Shown here: piece by piece, positions 51,834-60,173 of the stretch | Position numbering within the stretch: position 1 is the first letter of the stretch | How the letters are laid out: each line of letters starts with the position of its first letter | Assembly (NCBI GenBank): GCA_016705065.1 | Contig: JADIYY010000001.1 | Coordinates: 124,001-188,000 of the forward strand | Direction of reading: 5' to 3' | Source: Candidatus Aalborgiella aggregata | Lineage (GTDB): Bacteria > Pseudomonadota > Gammaproteobacteria > Burkholderiales > Burkholderiaceae_C | DNA length: 64,000 bases | Made by a program: the position numbers and the translations under genes | The notes under the pieces: generated by a model | What the model was told of the DNA's origin: nothing | The model's input: the letters and a program-made list of their open reading frames with translations, nothing else | The model's database searches: none

Positions 51834-53495
51834 ATGGCCCAATACGTATTTACCATGAACCATCTGAGCAAGACGGTTCCACCCAAGCGTCAAATCATCA
51901 AAGACGTGTCTCTCAGCTTTTTCCCAGGCGCCAAAATTGGTGTGCTGGGCGTCAATGGTTCAGGCAAGTCCAGCTTGCTCAAAATCATGGCGGGTGTGGA
52001 CAAAGAATTTGAAGGTGAAGCCACGCCGATGCCGGGTTTGCACATCGGATATTTACCACAAGAGCCGCAGTTGAACAACGAACACACTGTGCGCGAAAGC
52101 GTGGAAGCAGGCATGGGCAAAGTGTTTGCCGCCAAAGCGCGCTTGGAAGAAGTTTATATCGCCTATGGCGCCGAAGACGCTGATTTTGATGCACTGGCCG
52201 CCGAACAAGCCGAGTTAGAAGCCATCATAGCAACCGCTGGCACAGACAGTGAACACCAACTTGAAATCGCCGCCGATGCGCTGCGCCTACCACCCTGGGA
52301 TGCCAAAATCGGCGTGCTGTCGGGTGGTGAAAAGCGCCGTGTGGCGCTTTGCGCTTTGCTTTTGTCCAAACCTGAAATGCTCTTACTGGACGAACCCACC
52401 AACCATTTGGATGCCGAATCCGTTGATTGGTTGGAGCAATTTTTACAACGCTATTCAGGCACCGTGGTGGCCATTACCCATGACCGTTACTTTTTGGACA
52501 ACGCAGCAGAGTGGATTTTGGAAATGGACCGTGGCAACGGCATTCCGTGGAAAGGCAACTACAGCGGCTGGTTAGAACAAAAACAAGTGCGCTTGGCGCA
52601 AGAACAAAAGGGCGAAGAAGCGCGCACCAAAGCTTTGAAGAAAGAATTGGAATGGTCACGCCAAAACCCCAAAGCGCGTCAAGCCAAAAGCAAATCGCGC
52701 TTGGCCCGCTTTGAAGAATTGTCTGATTACGAATACCAAGCGCGCAACGAAACACAAGAGATTTTCATTCCCGTGGCCGAACGCTTGGGCAACGAAGTGA
52801 TTGAATTCAAAAACGTCACCAAATCGTTTGGTGACCGCGTGTTGATTGATAACTTGAGCTTTCAAGTACCTGCCGGTGCCATCGTCGGTATCATCGGCCC
52901 CAACGGCGCGGGTAAGTCCACCTTGTTCAAACTCATCGCTGGCAAAGAGCAGCCAGACAGCGGCGAAGTGAAAATCGGTAAAACCGTGCGCATGGCGTTT
53001 GTAGACCAGCATCGCGATGAATTGGAAAATGCCAAAACCGTTTGGGAAGACGTCTCAGGTGGTTTGGATATTTTGACCGTGGGCAAATTCCAAATGCCCA
53101 GCCGCGCTTACTGCGGACGCTTTAACTTCAATGGTCAAGACCAACAAAAACGTGTCGGCACGCTATCAGGTGGTGAACGCGGTCGTTTGCACTTGGCCAA
53201 AACTTTGATTGCGGGCGGCAACGTGTTGATGTTGGACGAGCCATCGAACGACTTGGATGTGGAAACTTTGCGTGCGTTGGAAGATGCACTCTTAGAATTC
53301 GCCGGCTCTGTCATGGTGATCAGTCATGACCGCTGGTTCTTAGACCGCATCGCCACCCACATCTTGGCCTGCGAAGGCGATAGCCAATGGACCTTCTACA
53401 ACGGCAACTACCAAGAGTACGAAGAAGACAAAAAGCGCCGCTTAGGTGAAGAGGGCGCCAAGCCCAAGCGCATGCGCTTTAAAGCGATTCATTAA
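51834..53495 (+). CDS. ettA: Energy-dependent translational throttle protein EttA (ABC-F ATPase)
   Basis: 553 residues from the ATG at 51834 (MAQYVFTMNHLSKTVPPKRQI is the standard EttA start; earlier in-frame codons are intergenic). Two ABC modules are present: Walker A GVNGSGKSS with signature LSGGEKRR in the first, and GPNGAGKST with LSGGERGR in the second; both Walker B boxes end in DEPTN or DEPSN. The linker has the basic ABC-F stretch (EWSRQNPKARQAKSKSRLARFEEL). EttA binds the ribosomal E site and couples initiation to the ATP/ADP ratio. Confidence 0.96.
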   Translation: MAQYVFTMNHLSKTVPPKRQIIKDVSLSFFPGAKIGVLGVNGSGKSSLLKIMAGVDKEFEGEATPMPGLHIGYLPQEPQLNNEHTVRESVEAGMGKVFAAKARLEEVYIAYGAEDADFDALAAEQAELEAIIATAGTDSEHQLEIAADALRLPPWDAKIGVLSGGEKRRVALCALLLSKPEMLLLDEPTNHLDAESVDWLEQFLQRYSGTVVAITHDRYFLDNAAEWILEMDRGNGIPWKGNYSGWLEQKQVRLAQEQKGEEARTKALKKELEWSRQNPKARQAKSKSRLARFEELSDYEYQARNETQEIFIPVAERLGNEVIEFKNVTKSFGDRVLIDNLSFQVPAGAIVGIIGPNGAGKSTLFKLIAGKEQPDSGEVKIGKTVRMAFVDQHRDELENAKTVWEDVSGGLDILTVGKFQMPSRAYCGRFNFNGQDQQKRVGTLSGGERGRLHLAKTLIAGGNVLMLDEPSNDLDVETLRALEDALLEFAGSVMVISHDRWFLDRIATHILACEGDSQWTFYNGNYQEYEEDKKRRLGEEGAKPKRMRFKAIH

Positions 53496-53555
53496 AGCAG
53501 ATGCATGCAAGTGTCTGAATCTTGCATCATCACTGTTTATATGTGAAATCGACAT

Positions 53556-53599
53556 GTATCAGGCGTATTTATTGCCTATACTGCTATTAAATGTATAGC
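53556..53599 (-). repeat. Dispersed palindromic repeat copy 9
   Basis: Reverse-oriented copy: AGGCGTATTTATTGCCTATA then CTGCTATTAAATGTATAGC, near the family consensus. Intergenic between ettA and the SOUL-family gene. The rest of this 190-base gap holds a small ATGCAAG/CTTGCAT inverted repeat (53505-53527) and nothing else recognised. Confidence 0.85.
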
Positions 53600-53687
53600 G
53601 TTAGAGTTTATAATTGTTATAGGCTTGTAATCTCATCGAATGGCTTCAAATAGTCAATGCTAATCACAGCGACTAAGGAGTAAGCAG

Positions 53688-54335
53688 ATGAAGGGGATTC
53701 AAGTTTTTAAATCCGTTCTTGCGGCATCGGCCATTGGCAGTTTGCTGATGACATCGACAGCAACGCAGGCCATCGAGCAACCCAGCTATGTTGTGGTGCA
53801 AAGCAACGATGTTTATGAAATTCGCAAATATGAGCCTTATATCGTGGCTGAAGTTGTTGTGCCTGGGCCAGAAGCGGATGCGGGCAACCAAGCCTTCAGC
53901 CTATTGGGTGGCTACATCTTTGGTAAGAACAAAGGCGAACGCAAGCTGGAGATGACAGCACCCGTGGTACAAACACCGGTCACGTCTTCAGCATCCACCA
54001 AGATTGACATGACAGCACCTGTGGTGCAAACGCCGACCAGCAATGGTTTCTTGGTGCAGTTCATGATGCCAAGCGCGTATACCTTGGCTACTTTGCCAGT
54101 ACCTACCGACCCTCAGGTCAAGTTACGTCAAGTGGCTGGCAAAACGGTGGCGGCGCATCGCTATTCAGGAAGTTGGTCGCAGAGCAACTACGATGAGCAT
54201 CTCAACATTCTCAAAGCTGCACTGGCCAAAGCGGGTGTCAAAACCCAAGGTGAGCCGCTGTATTCGCGCTACAACGCGCCTTTTACGCCATGGTTCATGC
54301 GCAAAAACGAGATTTGGTTCAATATCCAGCCTTGA
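53688..54335 (+). CDS. SOUL family heme-binding-like protein, exported
   Basis: 215 residues. A signal peptide (FKSVLAASAIGSLLMTSTATQA) is followed by the SOUL fold: YVVVQSNDVYEIRKYEPYIVAEV, AFSLLGGYIFGKNKGERKLEMTAPVVQTP, a second KIDMTAPVVQTP, FMMPSAYTLATLPVP, and the final YNAPFTPWFMRKNEIWFNI. SOUL proteins bind heme or related ligands; the export signal suggests a periplasmic role. AAGGAG lies before the ATG. Monocistronic. Confidence 0.86.
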   Translation: MKGIQVFKSVLAASAIGSLLMTSTATQAIEQPSYVVVQSNDVYEIRKYEPYIVAEVVVPGPEADAGNQAFSLLGGYIFGKNKGERKLEMTAPVVQTPVTSSASTKIDMTAPVVQTPTSNGFLVQFMMPSAYTLATLPVPTDPQVKLRQVAGKTVAAHRYSGSWSQSNYDEHLNILKAALAKAGVKTQGEPLYSRYNAPFTPWFMRKNEIWFNIQP

Positions 54336-54371
54336 GGAGATACCAACACGGTTGAATAATTGGCTGTGCTG

Positions 54372-54418
54372 TTGCTATATTTAATATAGCTAAATAATCA
54401 ATTAATACGCCGACTATG
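54372..54418 (+). repeat. Dispersed palindromic repeat copy 10
   Basis: Forward copy, somewhat degenerate: TTGCTATATTTAATATAGCT then AATAATCAATTAATACGCCG and ACTATGG. Intergenic, 37 bases after the SOUL gene stop and just before the stop of the convergent epimerase-like gene. Confidence 0.7.
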
Positions 54419-54425
54419 GTGATAT

Positions 54426-55364
54426 TTATGCCTTAAAGCTGGCGACAGTGGCTGCCAGTGCTTCAGGCCACGGCGTGGCACGCGACTTCATACGGCTGCG
54501 CCACTTGCTGTCGTCTACCACATACGGCGATTCAAAATGCGGCAGCATTTCAATCATTTCTTTGGCGGCAGGCAAGAAGATGCCGACCATGCGCAACATC
54601 CATGCACCGGTTGGCACGATTTTGGGTGTTTGATGAACCAACGCTACCGTTTGCGCTGCCACTTCATTGGCTGTGTAGGTCACACAGGTGGGTACATGCC
54701 AAGCCTCGCCCCAGCCTTGCCCATCCACACCCAGTTCAACCAATGCATTCGCAAAATCCGGCACATAGGTGTAGCTGTGAGCCACATCGGGCTTGCCAAA
54801 CCAGCGCACGGTTTTCCCCGTCAACAGCGGTGGAAAAAATCGTTCGCCCAGCATGCTATTTTTAATTCCTGGACCTATGAAGTCCGATGCGCGTGCGATT
54901 GAAGTTTTGATTTTTCCAACTTTGTGCGCATCTAAAACCATGTTGGCAATGCGCGCCCGCACGACACCTTTCTTGGTGACCGGTTGCTGTTGCGTGTCTT
55001 CAGTCAGTGGCGCATTGGGTGACTCTTGGTACATGTACAAATTGTCGGCAAAGACCAAGTTGCTTTTGTTGGCTTCGCAGGCAGAAATGACGTTTTGCAT
55101 CATCACGTCAAACTCATGCGCCCAACGGTGATAGGCTGGCATGGCACACATGTAGACGACAGCAGAGCCTTTGAATGCAGCAGTCAATTGCGCCAAGTTG
55201 TTCACATCGGCAGCCACCACATCAACTCCATCTTGCTTGGGAAAAGTGCCGCTTTTGTGCACCACGCGCACAGGCAAACCACGTTCGCGCAAGGCTGCAA
55301 CGGTGGCTTTAGCCACTTGGCCTGCGCCTAAAATGGTGTGGACAGTTGAGTTAGTTGTGTTCAT
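54426..55364 (-). CDS. NAD(P)-dependent epimerase/dehydratase-like (atypical SDR) protein
   Basis: 312 residues. A Rossmann start (VHTILGAGQVAKATVAALRERGLPVRVVHKSG) with the glycine-rich GAGQVA turn is followed by DVNNLAQLTAAFKGSAVVYMCAMPAYHRW and a LVFADNLYMYQ stretch in the place of the extended-SDR active-site Tyr region; no clear YxxxK was found, so it is placed with atypical SDRs. Substrate unknown. It is the second gene after the Tat-secreted nitroreductase-like gene, 13 bases apart, and divergent from a LysR regulator, so the three probably form one regulated unit. Confidence 0.8.
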   Translation of the reverse strand: MNTTNSTVHTILGAGQVAKATVAALRERGLPVRVVHKSGTFPKQDGVDVVAADVNNLAQLTAAFKGSAVVYMCAMPAYHRWAHEFDVMMQNVISACEANKSNLVFADNLYMYQESPNAPLTEDTQQQPVTKKGVVRARIANMVLDAHKVGKIKTSIARASDFIGPGIKNSMLGERFFPPLLTGKTVRWFGKPDVAHSYTYVPDFANALVELGVDGQGWGEAWHVPTCVTYTANEVAAQTVALVHQTPKIVPTGAWMLRMVGIFLPAAKEMIEMLPHFESPYVVDDSKWRSRMKSRATPWPEALAATVASFKA

Positions 55365-55377
55365 GTTTTTATACCTT

Positions 55378-56559
55378 TCAGAGAATATGAGAAGCCAAGC
55401 TTCTTCGTGGCGATGGTTGCACTACGGCTGCGTAGCCAATTCGCGTCCACATTTGCACGGTATGGCTGGCTGGTGGGGCATTGAGTAATTGGTGAATCGC
55501 TGCGTAAGTTTTTGCTTGCTCAGGATATTCTTGCAATGCCTGTGAAATGGGTTGCATGGACAAACCTTCAGCTGTAGCCGCAAGCTGAGCCCTGACGTAG
55601 GCGCGTCCTGCGTTGATTTGCGCCACGCGATCATTGCCTTGTGTGATCAAATAAAAGAAGTTTGGTGTGGCATCAATTTTGGAGTTGAAGTCCTTGATTT
55701 GGCTGGCAATGGATGCATTGTCGCTCTCAGGTGCTTTGCTTCTATCGAATAAACCCAAAGCCACGACAGTACGTACGAATGGCGAATTGATTGAAATGCC
55801 ATCTGGATTTTGCTTGATTTCAGCAGGACCTACACGCATGAGTTTTAAAGATTCCAGCATGGTTCTGGGTGTCGTCAATTCAATGCGCCATGCTTCTTTG
55901 GCAATGGCTCGATGCTGGCTTAATACGTCTGCTGCAGTGTTTGTCGAAAAGCCAATTTGAACTGGCAATCCGCTTGCACTGGCCATGATCGATTTCATTG
56001 ATGCATCTGAAATGTCCTTCGTTTCATACATTTCGCGGTTGGTGCGACGTTTTAAAATTTGTGCAAACAATGCATCTTTTGCAAGTGCTGTATCTGAATA
56101 CAGACTGATGCGTGCTGTGGGACGGCGGTCTACTGTTTTGGCATCAAACATGCCTTCAGGGAAAAGTGCAATGTCTGCTCGAAGCCCAACTTGCTTTGCC
56201 GCAAGATACAAAAGCTCTATGAATGTCCCTTGCCCCAACACGATTTGCCGCGACAAGGGATCGGTGTCGGGCAGCAAGCGGTTGGTATCGCAATACAAAG
56301 TTATCTCATTGGCATGCTTTAAATCAACCAACCACGATTGCAAATTATGCGGATGAGGTGCCAAGATGGCATAACTCAAAATCCAATGCCGCAGGTCTTG
56401 ACCTGGTGCGGGTGGTTGCCATGCTGCCAAAGCTTCGGGTGGATAGTCAGAAGAACAAGCCGCGATGGTTGGTATGGCAGCAAAAACCAAACCACCGCCC
56501 ATCAATCGGATGAATGACCGTCGGTTTGCTTGCTGGGTGGGAAATGAAGTTGTTTGCAT
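55378..56559 (-). CDS. Tat-exported nitroreductase-like (Acg family) FMN-binding protein
   Basis: 393 residues from the ATG at 56559, preceded by AAAGGCA. The N-terminus has a twin-arginine signal (NRRSFIRLMGGGLVFAAIPTIAACSSD) that also ends in a lipobox-like AAC, so it may be a Tat lipoprotein. The rest matches the Acg/nitroreductase-like group: RHWILSYAILAPHPHNLQSWLVDL near the start, RRTNREMYE in the middle, and a late MWTRIGYA segment. Export through Tat implies folding with cofactor in the cytoplasm. Substrate unknown. First gene of a two-gene operon divergent from a LysR-type regulator. Confidence 0.82.
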   Translation of the reverse strand: MQTTSFPTQQANRRSFIRLMGGGLVFAAIPTIAACSSDYPPEALAAWQPPAPGQDLRHWILSYAILAPHPHNLQSWLVDLKHANEITLYCDTNRLLPDTDPLSRQIVLGQGTFIELLYLAAKQVGLRADIALFPEGMFDAKTVDRRPTARISLYSDTALAKDALFAQILKRRTNREMYETKDISDASMKSIMASASGLPVQIGFSTNTAADVLSQHRAIAKEAWRIELTTPRTMLESLKLMRVGPAEIKQNPDGISINSPFVRTVVALGLFDRSKAPESDNASIASQIKDFNSKIDATPNFFYLITQGNDRVAQINAGRAYVRAQLAATAEGLSMQPISQALQEYPEQAKTYAAIHQLLNAPPASHTVQMWTRIGYAAVVQPSPRRSLASHIL

Positions 56560-56604
56560 GGTGTGCCTTTTTGTTGGTGTGCAGCTATTGTCAAAGCGAT
56601 CAAA

Positions 56605-56643
56605 GATATGCACAATTGCCTATCTGTGTTCAACTGATATGCA
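56605..56643. promoter_or_regulatory. Paired GATATGCA direct repeats in the LysR divergent promoter region
   Basis: GATATGCA occurs at 56605-56612 and again at 56636-56643, 31 bases apart (about three helical turns), in the 87-base gap between the Tat oxidoreductase gene and the divergent LysR gene. This is a plausible pair of regulator half-sites; the second overlaps the region just before the LysR ATG and would allow autorepression. Confidence 0.4.
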
Positions 56644-56646
56644 TAA

Positions 56647-57531
56647 ATGAATAATCAATTTGACTGGCATTTGATTCGCGCTTTTCTAGCAGCACTGGAT
56701 GCGGGCAGCTTGTTGGGTGCGGCCAAGAAATTGCAAACCACTCAACCCACAGTGGGGCGGCAGGTGGCGCAGTTGGAGGCGCAAATGGGTGTGGTGTTGT
56801 TTGAGCGCACGGGTCGCGGTTTGCAGCCCACGGCAACGGCATTGAGCTTGGCAGATGCAGCACGATCCATGGAATCGGGCGCATTGCAATTGGCTCGGCA
56901 GTTGCAGGCCAAACAAACGCAAGTTCAGGGGACAGTGCGCATCACAGCCAGCCAACCTGTCGCCTACCAATTGTTGCCACCGATATTGGCCAGCATGCGT
57001 GATGCGCTACCTGAGATTCAAGTCGAATTGATCAGCAGCAACCAAGTCAGCAATCTGCTGCGGCGCGAAGCCGATATTGCCGTGCGCATGGTTCAGCCCG
57101 ACCAAGGCACATTGATTGCTAAAAAACTGGGCTCAGTGTCGGTGGGCGTGTACGCGCACAAAAGCTATCTGGCGCGCTTTGGCACACCACATGCGCCTGA
57201 TGATTTGTTGAAACACACCTTGATTGGCTATGACACTGATGATGTGATGATTCGCGGTTTTGCAAATTACGGACAAAGCTTGGGCAAAGAAGCGTTTGCG
57301 ATTCGCAGCGATGATTTGATTGTGCAGTGGCAAGCCCTGTGTGCAGCCTGTGGCATTGGTTTTGTGGCTGACTACATGGGACGCAACCATTCCGATTTGG
57401 TCAAAATATTACCCATGCTGAAAATTCCACCACTGCCCATGTGGCTGGCAGTGCACAGAGAGATTCGTTCGAATCAGCGCATCCGTGCTGTGTTTGACTA
57501 TTTAGCTAAAGCACTGCCACCTTTGCTCTGA
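56647..57531 (+). CDS. LysR family transcriptional regulator
   Basis: 294 residues. An N-terminal winged HTH (FDWHLIRAFLAALDAGSLLGAAKKLQTTQPTVGRQVAQLEAQMGVVLFERTGRGLQPT) is followed by a LysR substrate-binding domain (VRITASQPVAYQLLPPILASMRDALPEIQVEL ... ADIAVRMVQPDQGTLIAKKLG). Divergent from the Tat oxidoreductase and epimerase-like genes, which it most likely regulates. Effector unknown. Confidence 0.92.
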   Translation: MNNQFDWHLIRAFLAALDAGSLLGAAKKLQTTQPTVGRQVAQLEAQMGVVLFERTGRGLQPTATALSLADAARSMESGALQLARQLQAKQTQVQGTVRITASQPVAYQLLPPILASMRDALPEIQVELISSNQVSNLLRREADIAVRMVQPDQGTLIAKKLGSVSVGVYAHKSYLARFGTPHAPDDLLKHTLIGYDTDDVMIRGFANYGQSLGKEAFAIRSDDLIVQWQALCAACGIGFVADYMGRNHSDLVKILPMLKIPPLPMWLAVHREIRSNQRIRAVFDYLAKALPPLL

Positions 57532-57609
57532 ATTTTCGCTCTGCAAGATTTTGAATTTATCAACTGGGCAAGCTAAGATGCGTAAAAACCAAAATGTGAG
57601 GAGATATCC

Positions 57610-58467
57610 ATGAAACGAGCAGACTTTCGATTTTTTCACCGCTTGCGCGTGCGTTGGGTCGAAGTGGACATGCAGAAAATTGTGTTCAATGGGCATTATT
57701 TGATGTACTTTGATACGGCCATTGCCGATTACTGGCGTGCACTGGCTTTGCCCTATGAAGAAAGCATGCACCAATTGGGTGGTGATATGTACGTGAAGAA
57801 GGCCAGTTTGGAATACTTTGCCTCTGCGCGCTATGACGATAGATTGGATGTGGCTTTGCGTTGTGCCAAAATTGGCAACTCATCCATGTTGTTTGAAGGC
57901 GCTATTTTTCATGGCGAACAACTTTTAATCGGTGGTGAATTGCTCTATGTGTATGCCGACCCTGCAACACAAACATCACGCAGGGTGCCAGATACCTTGC
58001 GAGACATGTTGGAAGGCTACGAGCGCGGTGACGCGATGACGCGTATTCAAGTCGGCACTTGGCAAGCGTTAGAACGTGATGCCGCAGCCGTTCGCACCGA
58101 AGTGTTTGTAGAAGAGCAAGGCATTGCGCGTGAAGACGAGTGGGATGAAGCCGACAAAACGGCCGTGCATGCCGTGGTGTACAACGGCATGAACATGCCT
58201 TTGGCTACCGGCCGTTTGCTGGTTGCTGCACCTGGTGTCAGCAAAATTGGGCGCATGGCTGCCAAGCGCGTCTTGCGTGGCAACCATTTTGGCAAGCAAG
58301 TTTTGGATGCACTCACCAACGCTGCCCAAGCTCGCGGCGATCATGAAGTGCTGCTGCATGCGCAGCAAAGTGCAGCAGGTTTCTACGAAAAATCAGGTTT
58401 CAAAGTGCGTGGCGAGCCGTTTGATGAAGTGGGCATCACGCACATTGAAATGTTTAAATCATTGTGA
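57610..58467 (+). CDS. Fusion of YbgC-type acyl-CoA thioesterase and GNAT acetyltransferase
   Basis: 285 residues in two domains. Residues 1 to about 135 form a hotdog thioesterase of the YbgC/4-hydroxybenzoyl-CoA type (RVRWVEVDMQKIVFNGHYLMYFDTA, with the catalytic-type Asp near the start of the long helix). Residues from about 140 are a GNAT domain (FVEEQGIAREDEWDEADKTAVHAVVYNG, LATGRLL, IGRMAAKRVLRGNHFGKQVLDAL, ending in AGFYEKSGFKVRGEPFDEVGITHIEM), of the ElaA-like group. Fusion of these two is known in Burkholderiales. The joint function is not known. GAGGAG precedes the ATG. Confidence 0.85.
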   Translation: MKRADFRFFHRLRVRWVEVDMQKIVFNGHYLMYFDTAIADYWRALALPYEESMHQLGGDMYVKKASLEYFASARYDDRLDVALRCAKIGNSSMLFEGAIFHGEQLLIGGELLYVYADPATQTSRRVPDTLRDMLEGYERGDAMTRIQVGTWQALERDAAAVRTEVFVEEQGIAREDEWDEADKTAVHAVVYNGMNMPLATGRLLVAAPGVSKIGRMAAKRVLRGNHFGKQVLDALTNAAQARGDHEVLLHAQQSAAGFYEKSGFKVRGEPFDEVGITHIEMFKSL

Positions 58468-58489
58468 CGTGTCGTATAGGGTTTCAGCA

Positions 58490-58894
58490 TCAAGAATTGC
58501 CGTCTGGTTCAGCAATCGTCAAGATGTAATCCAAAAATTTGGTCGTCTCAAAATAAGCGCCGGTTTCTTTGAACAACAAAGGTTCGCTGGCGGCTGCCAT
58601 CCAAACGGGTTCGGCGATTTTCATGGCACCATCGTTTTCATCGGGCACAACCCAGCCCGGTAAATCGCCTTTGGATATCAATGCACTCATGGCGACGATG
58701 CGCTCTTCGATGGCCAGCACTTTGTCTTGCTCGCCGTTGAAAAGCCGATTCATCAATTGCAAACGGTCTTTCCAATCTCGCTTATCAGGCGGTAGTTTGT
58801 GTACTTCTTGTGTCACCAACAGCAAGTCTTCTTTGGTAATGGTCACTGCGTTGAGACGTTTTGACATTTGGGCCAGGGCTTCGGTAATATCCAT
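58490..58894 (-). CDS. Hypothetical protein
   Basis: 134 residues from the ATG at 58894 (MDITEALAQMSKRLN). A longer frame reaches 58978 but its added residues overlap the promoter of the divergent gene and look non-coding. The sequence is soluble and mostly helical, with VTITKEDLLLVTQEVHKLPPDKRDWKDRLQLMNRLFNG and a hydrophobic AAASEPLLF near the end. No family recognised. It is convergent with the thioesterase-GNAT fusion gene across 22 bases. Confidence 0.6.
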   Translation of the reverse strand: MDITEALAQMSKRLNAVTITKEDLLLVTQEVHKLPPDKRDWKDRLQLMNRLFNGEQDKVLAIEERIVAMSALISKGDLPGWVVPDENDGAMKIAEPVWMAAASEPLLFKETGAYFETTKFLDYILTIAEPDGNS

Positions 58895-58998
58895 CTGATT
58901 GAGCGGTATTGAATGATTGAAATGGGTGCTTTGCCAACTGAAAAAATTGAAAAGCGGTACAGTATCAGAGTTTACCAATTAAAAAAAGGAGACTTTGC

Positions 58999-59502
58999 AT
59001 GACCAGCATCACAGAACGAAACGCCCAAACCATCAACCGCTTCTACAACGCCTTTTCTACTTTGGATGCGGAAATGATGGCCACTTGTTATGCCGACAAT
59101 GTGCAGTTTCAAGATGAGGTGTTCAGCTTGAGTGGCAAAAATGACACCGTCAACATGTGGCGCATGTTGTGCGCCGCTACCATCAGCAACCCAGAGGCCT
59201 TGAAAGCATGGAAATTAACATTCAATGATGTGAAAACTGCCGCCAACATTGGTCAAGCCCATTGGGAGGCGCATTATCTTTTTAGCAAAACGGGGCGCAA
59301 TGTGGTGAACAAAATCGATGCAGTTTTCACCTTCAATGAATTGGGCCAAATCATCATTCACCGTGACAGTTTTGATTTTTGGGCCTGGTCGCGCCAAGCT
59401 TTGGGATTACCCGGCTTATTGCTGGGCTGGACACCCTTTATGCGCGACAAGGTGAAAGCGACTGCGACGCAGGGCTTGGCGAAATTTGTTAAGAAAGCGT
59501 AG
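58999..59502 (+). CDS. SnoaL-like / NTF2 fold protein
   Basis: 167 residues. The start (NAQTINRFYNAFSTLDAEMMATCYADNVQFQDEVFSLSG) is the usual N-terminal helix and first strand of NTF2-like proteins, and KTGRNVVNKIDAVFTFNELGQIIIHRDSFDFWAWSRQALGLPG is the C-terminal sheet. Members may be enzymes or binding proteins; the activity here is unknown. AAAAGGAG lies 8 bases before the ATG. A repeat copy that forms a terminator follows at once. Confidence 0.8.
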   Translation: MTSITERNAQTINRFYNAFSTLDAEMMATCYADNVQFQDEVFSLSGKNDTVNMWRMLCAATISNPEALKAWKLTFNDVKTAANIGQAHWEAHYLFSKTGRNVVNKIDAVFTFNELGQIIIHRDSFDFWAWSRQALGLPGLLLGWTPFMRDKVKATATQGLAKFVKKA

Positions 59503-59510
59503 CACCTACA

Positions 59511-59569
59511 TTGCTATATTAACAATAGCAATAAAGGCAATAAATACGCCGGCTATAGGCGTATTTTTT
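59511..59569 (+). repeat. Dispersed palindromic repeat copy 11
   Basis: Forward copy TTGCTATATTAACAATAGCA then ATAAAGGCAATAAATACGCC and GGCTATAGGCGTATTTTTT. Intergenic, starting 8 bases after the SnoaL-like gene stop. Its 3' half is an intrinsic terminator (see 59542-59569). Confidence 0.85.
59542..59569 (+). terminator. Intrinsic terminator formed by repeat copy 11
   Basis: AAATACGCC and GGCGTATTT pair over 9 bases around the 7-base loop GGCTATA and run into six T residues (59564-59569). It ends the SnoaL-like gene and shows that the 3' half of the repeat can work as a terminator. Confidence 0.8.
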
Positions 59570-59588
59570 ATATATTATGCGTTAAGTA

Positions 59589-60092
59589 TTAAAACTCAAT
59601 CGCGTCAGAGATGGCTTTGATACCCGCTTTGGCGCAGATTTCATCAGCGTCACCACTGGGGCCACCGGATACACCTATTGAGCCAAAGATATTGCCACCT
59701 GCTTCGATCGGCAGGCCACCACCGACTGGGATAAAGCGTGGGAAATTGCGTAAGCCGCTGGATGGGCTATTGGCTTGCGTTTGCACACCCAATTCTTTGG
59801 TTGAGGTTCTGAAAGTCAAGGCCGTCCAAGCTTTGTTGGTGGAGACTTCGACAGTGTGCGGACCAGCAAAACGGTCGCGCAACAAGACTTGGGTTACACC
59901 GCTTCTATCGGTCACCGCCACCGCCACTTGAAAACCTTGTTTGTTGCAAGCATCAATCGCAGCTTGTGCCGCTTTGAGTGCGGTTTCGGGCGTCAGGGAT
60001 TTGAGCTGAAACGTACCGACCTGAGCTGTAGCTGTCAGTGCAAGTAGTGACAAAGAAACCATCACGGGGGCTAAGAATTTGGCTGTTTTCAT
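59589..60092 (-). CDS. GlcG/HbpS family (DUF336) heme-binding-like exported protein
   Basis: 167 residues from the ATG at 60092, which has AAGGAG upstream; the in-frame codons further up are not needed. A signal peptide (KFLAPVMVSLSLLALTATAQ) is followed by the GlcG/HbpS fold: LTPETALKAAQAAIDACNKQGFQVAVAVTDRSGVTQVLLRDRFAGPHTVEVSTNKAWTAL and FIPVGGGLPIEAGGNIFGSIGVSGGPSGDADEICAKAG. Family members bind heme or cobalamin, or have an unknown role. Followed by nothing in the same direction except the repeat copy; the nitronate monooxygenase gene lies upstream, 81 bases away. Confidence 0.88.
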   Translation of the reverse strand: MKTAKFLAPVMVSLSLLALTATAQVGTFQLKSLTPETALKAAQAAIDACNKQGFQVAVAVTDRSGVTQVLLRDRFAGPHTVEVSTNKAWTALTFRTSTKELGVQTQANSPSSGLRNFPRFIPVGGGLPIEAGGNIFGSIGVSGGPSGDADEICAKAGIKAISDAIEF

Positions 60093-60173
60093 CAATTTCT
60101 CCTTGTTAAATTTGGATTGAGAGCACCATTTTGCTGCCACTGTGCATTTTTGTGATGACATAGGTCAACATCA

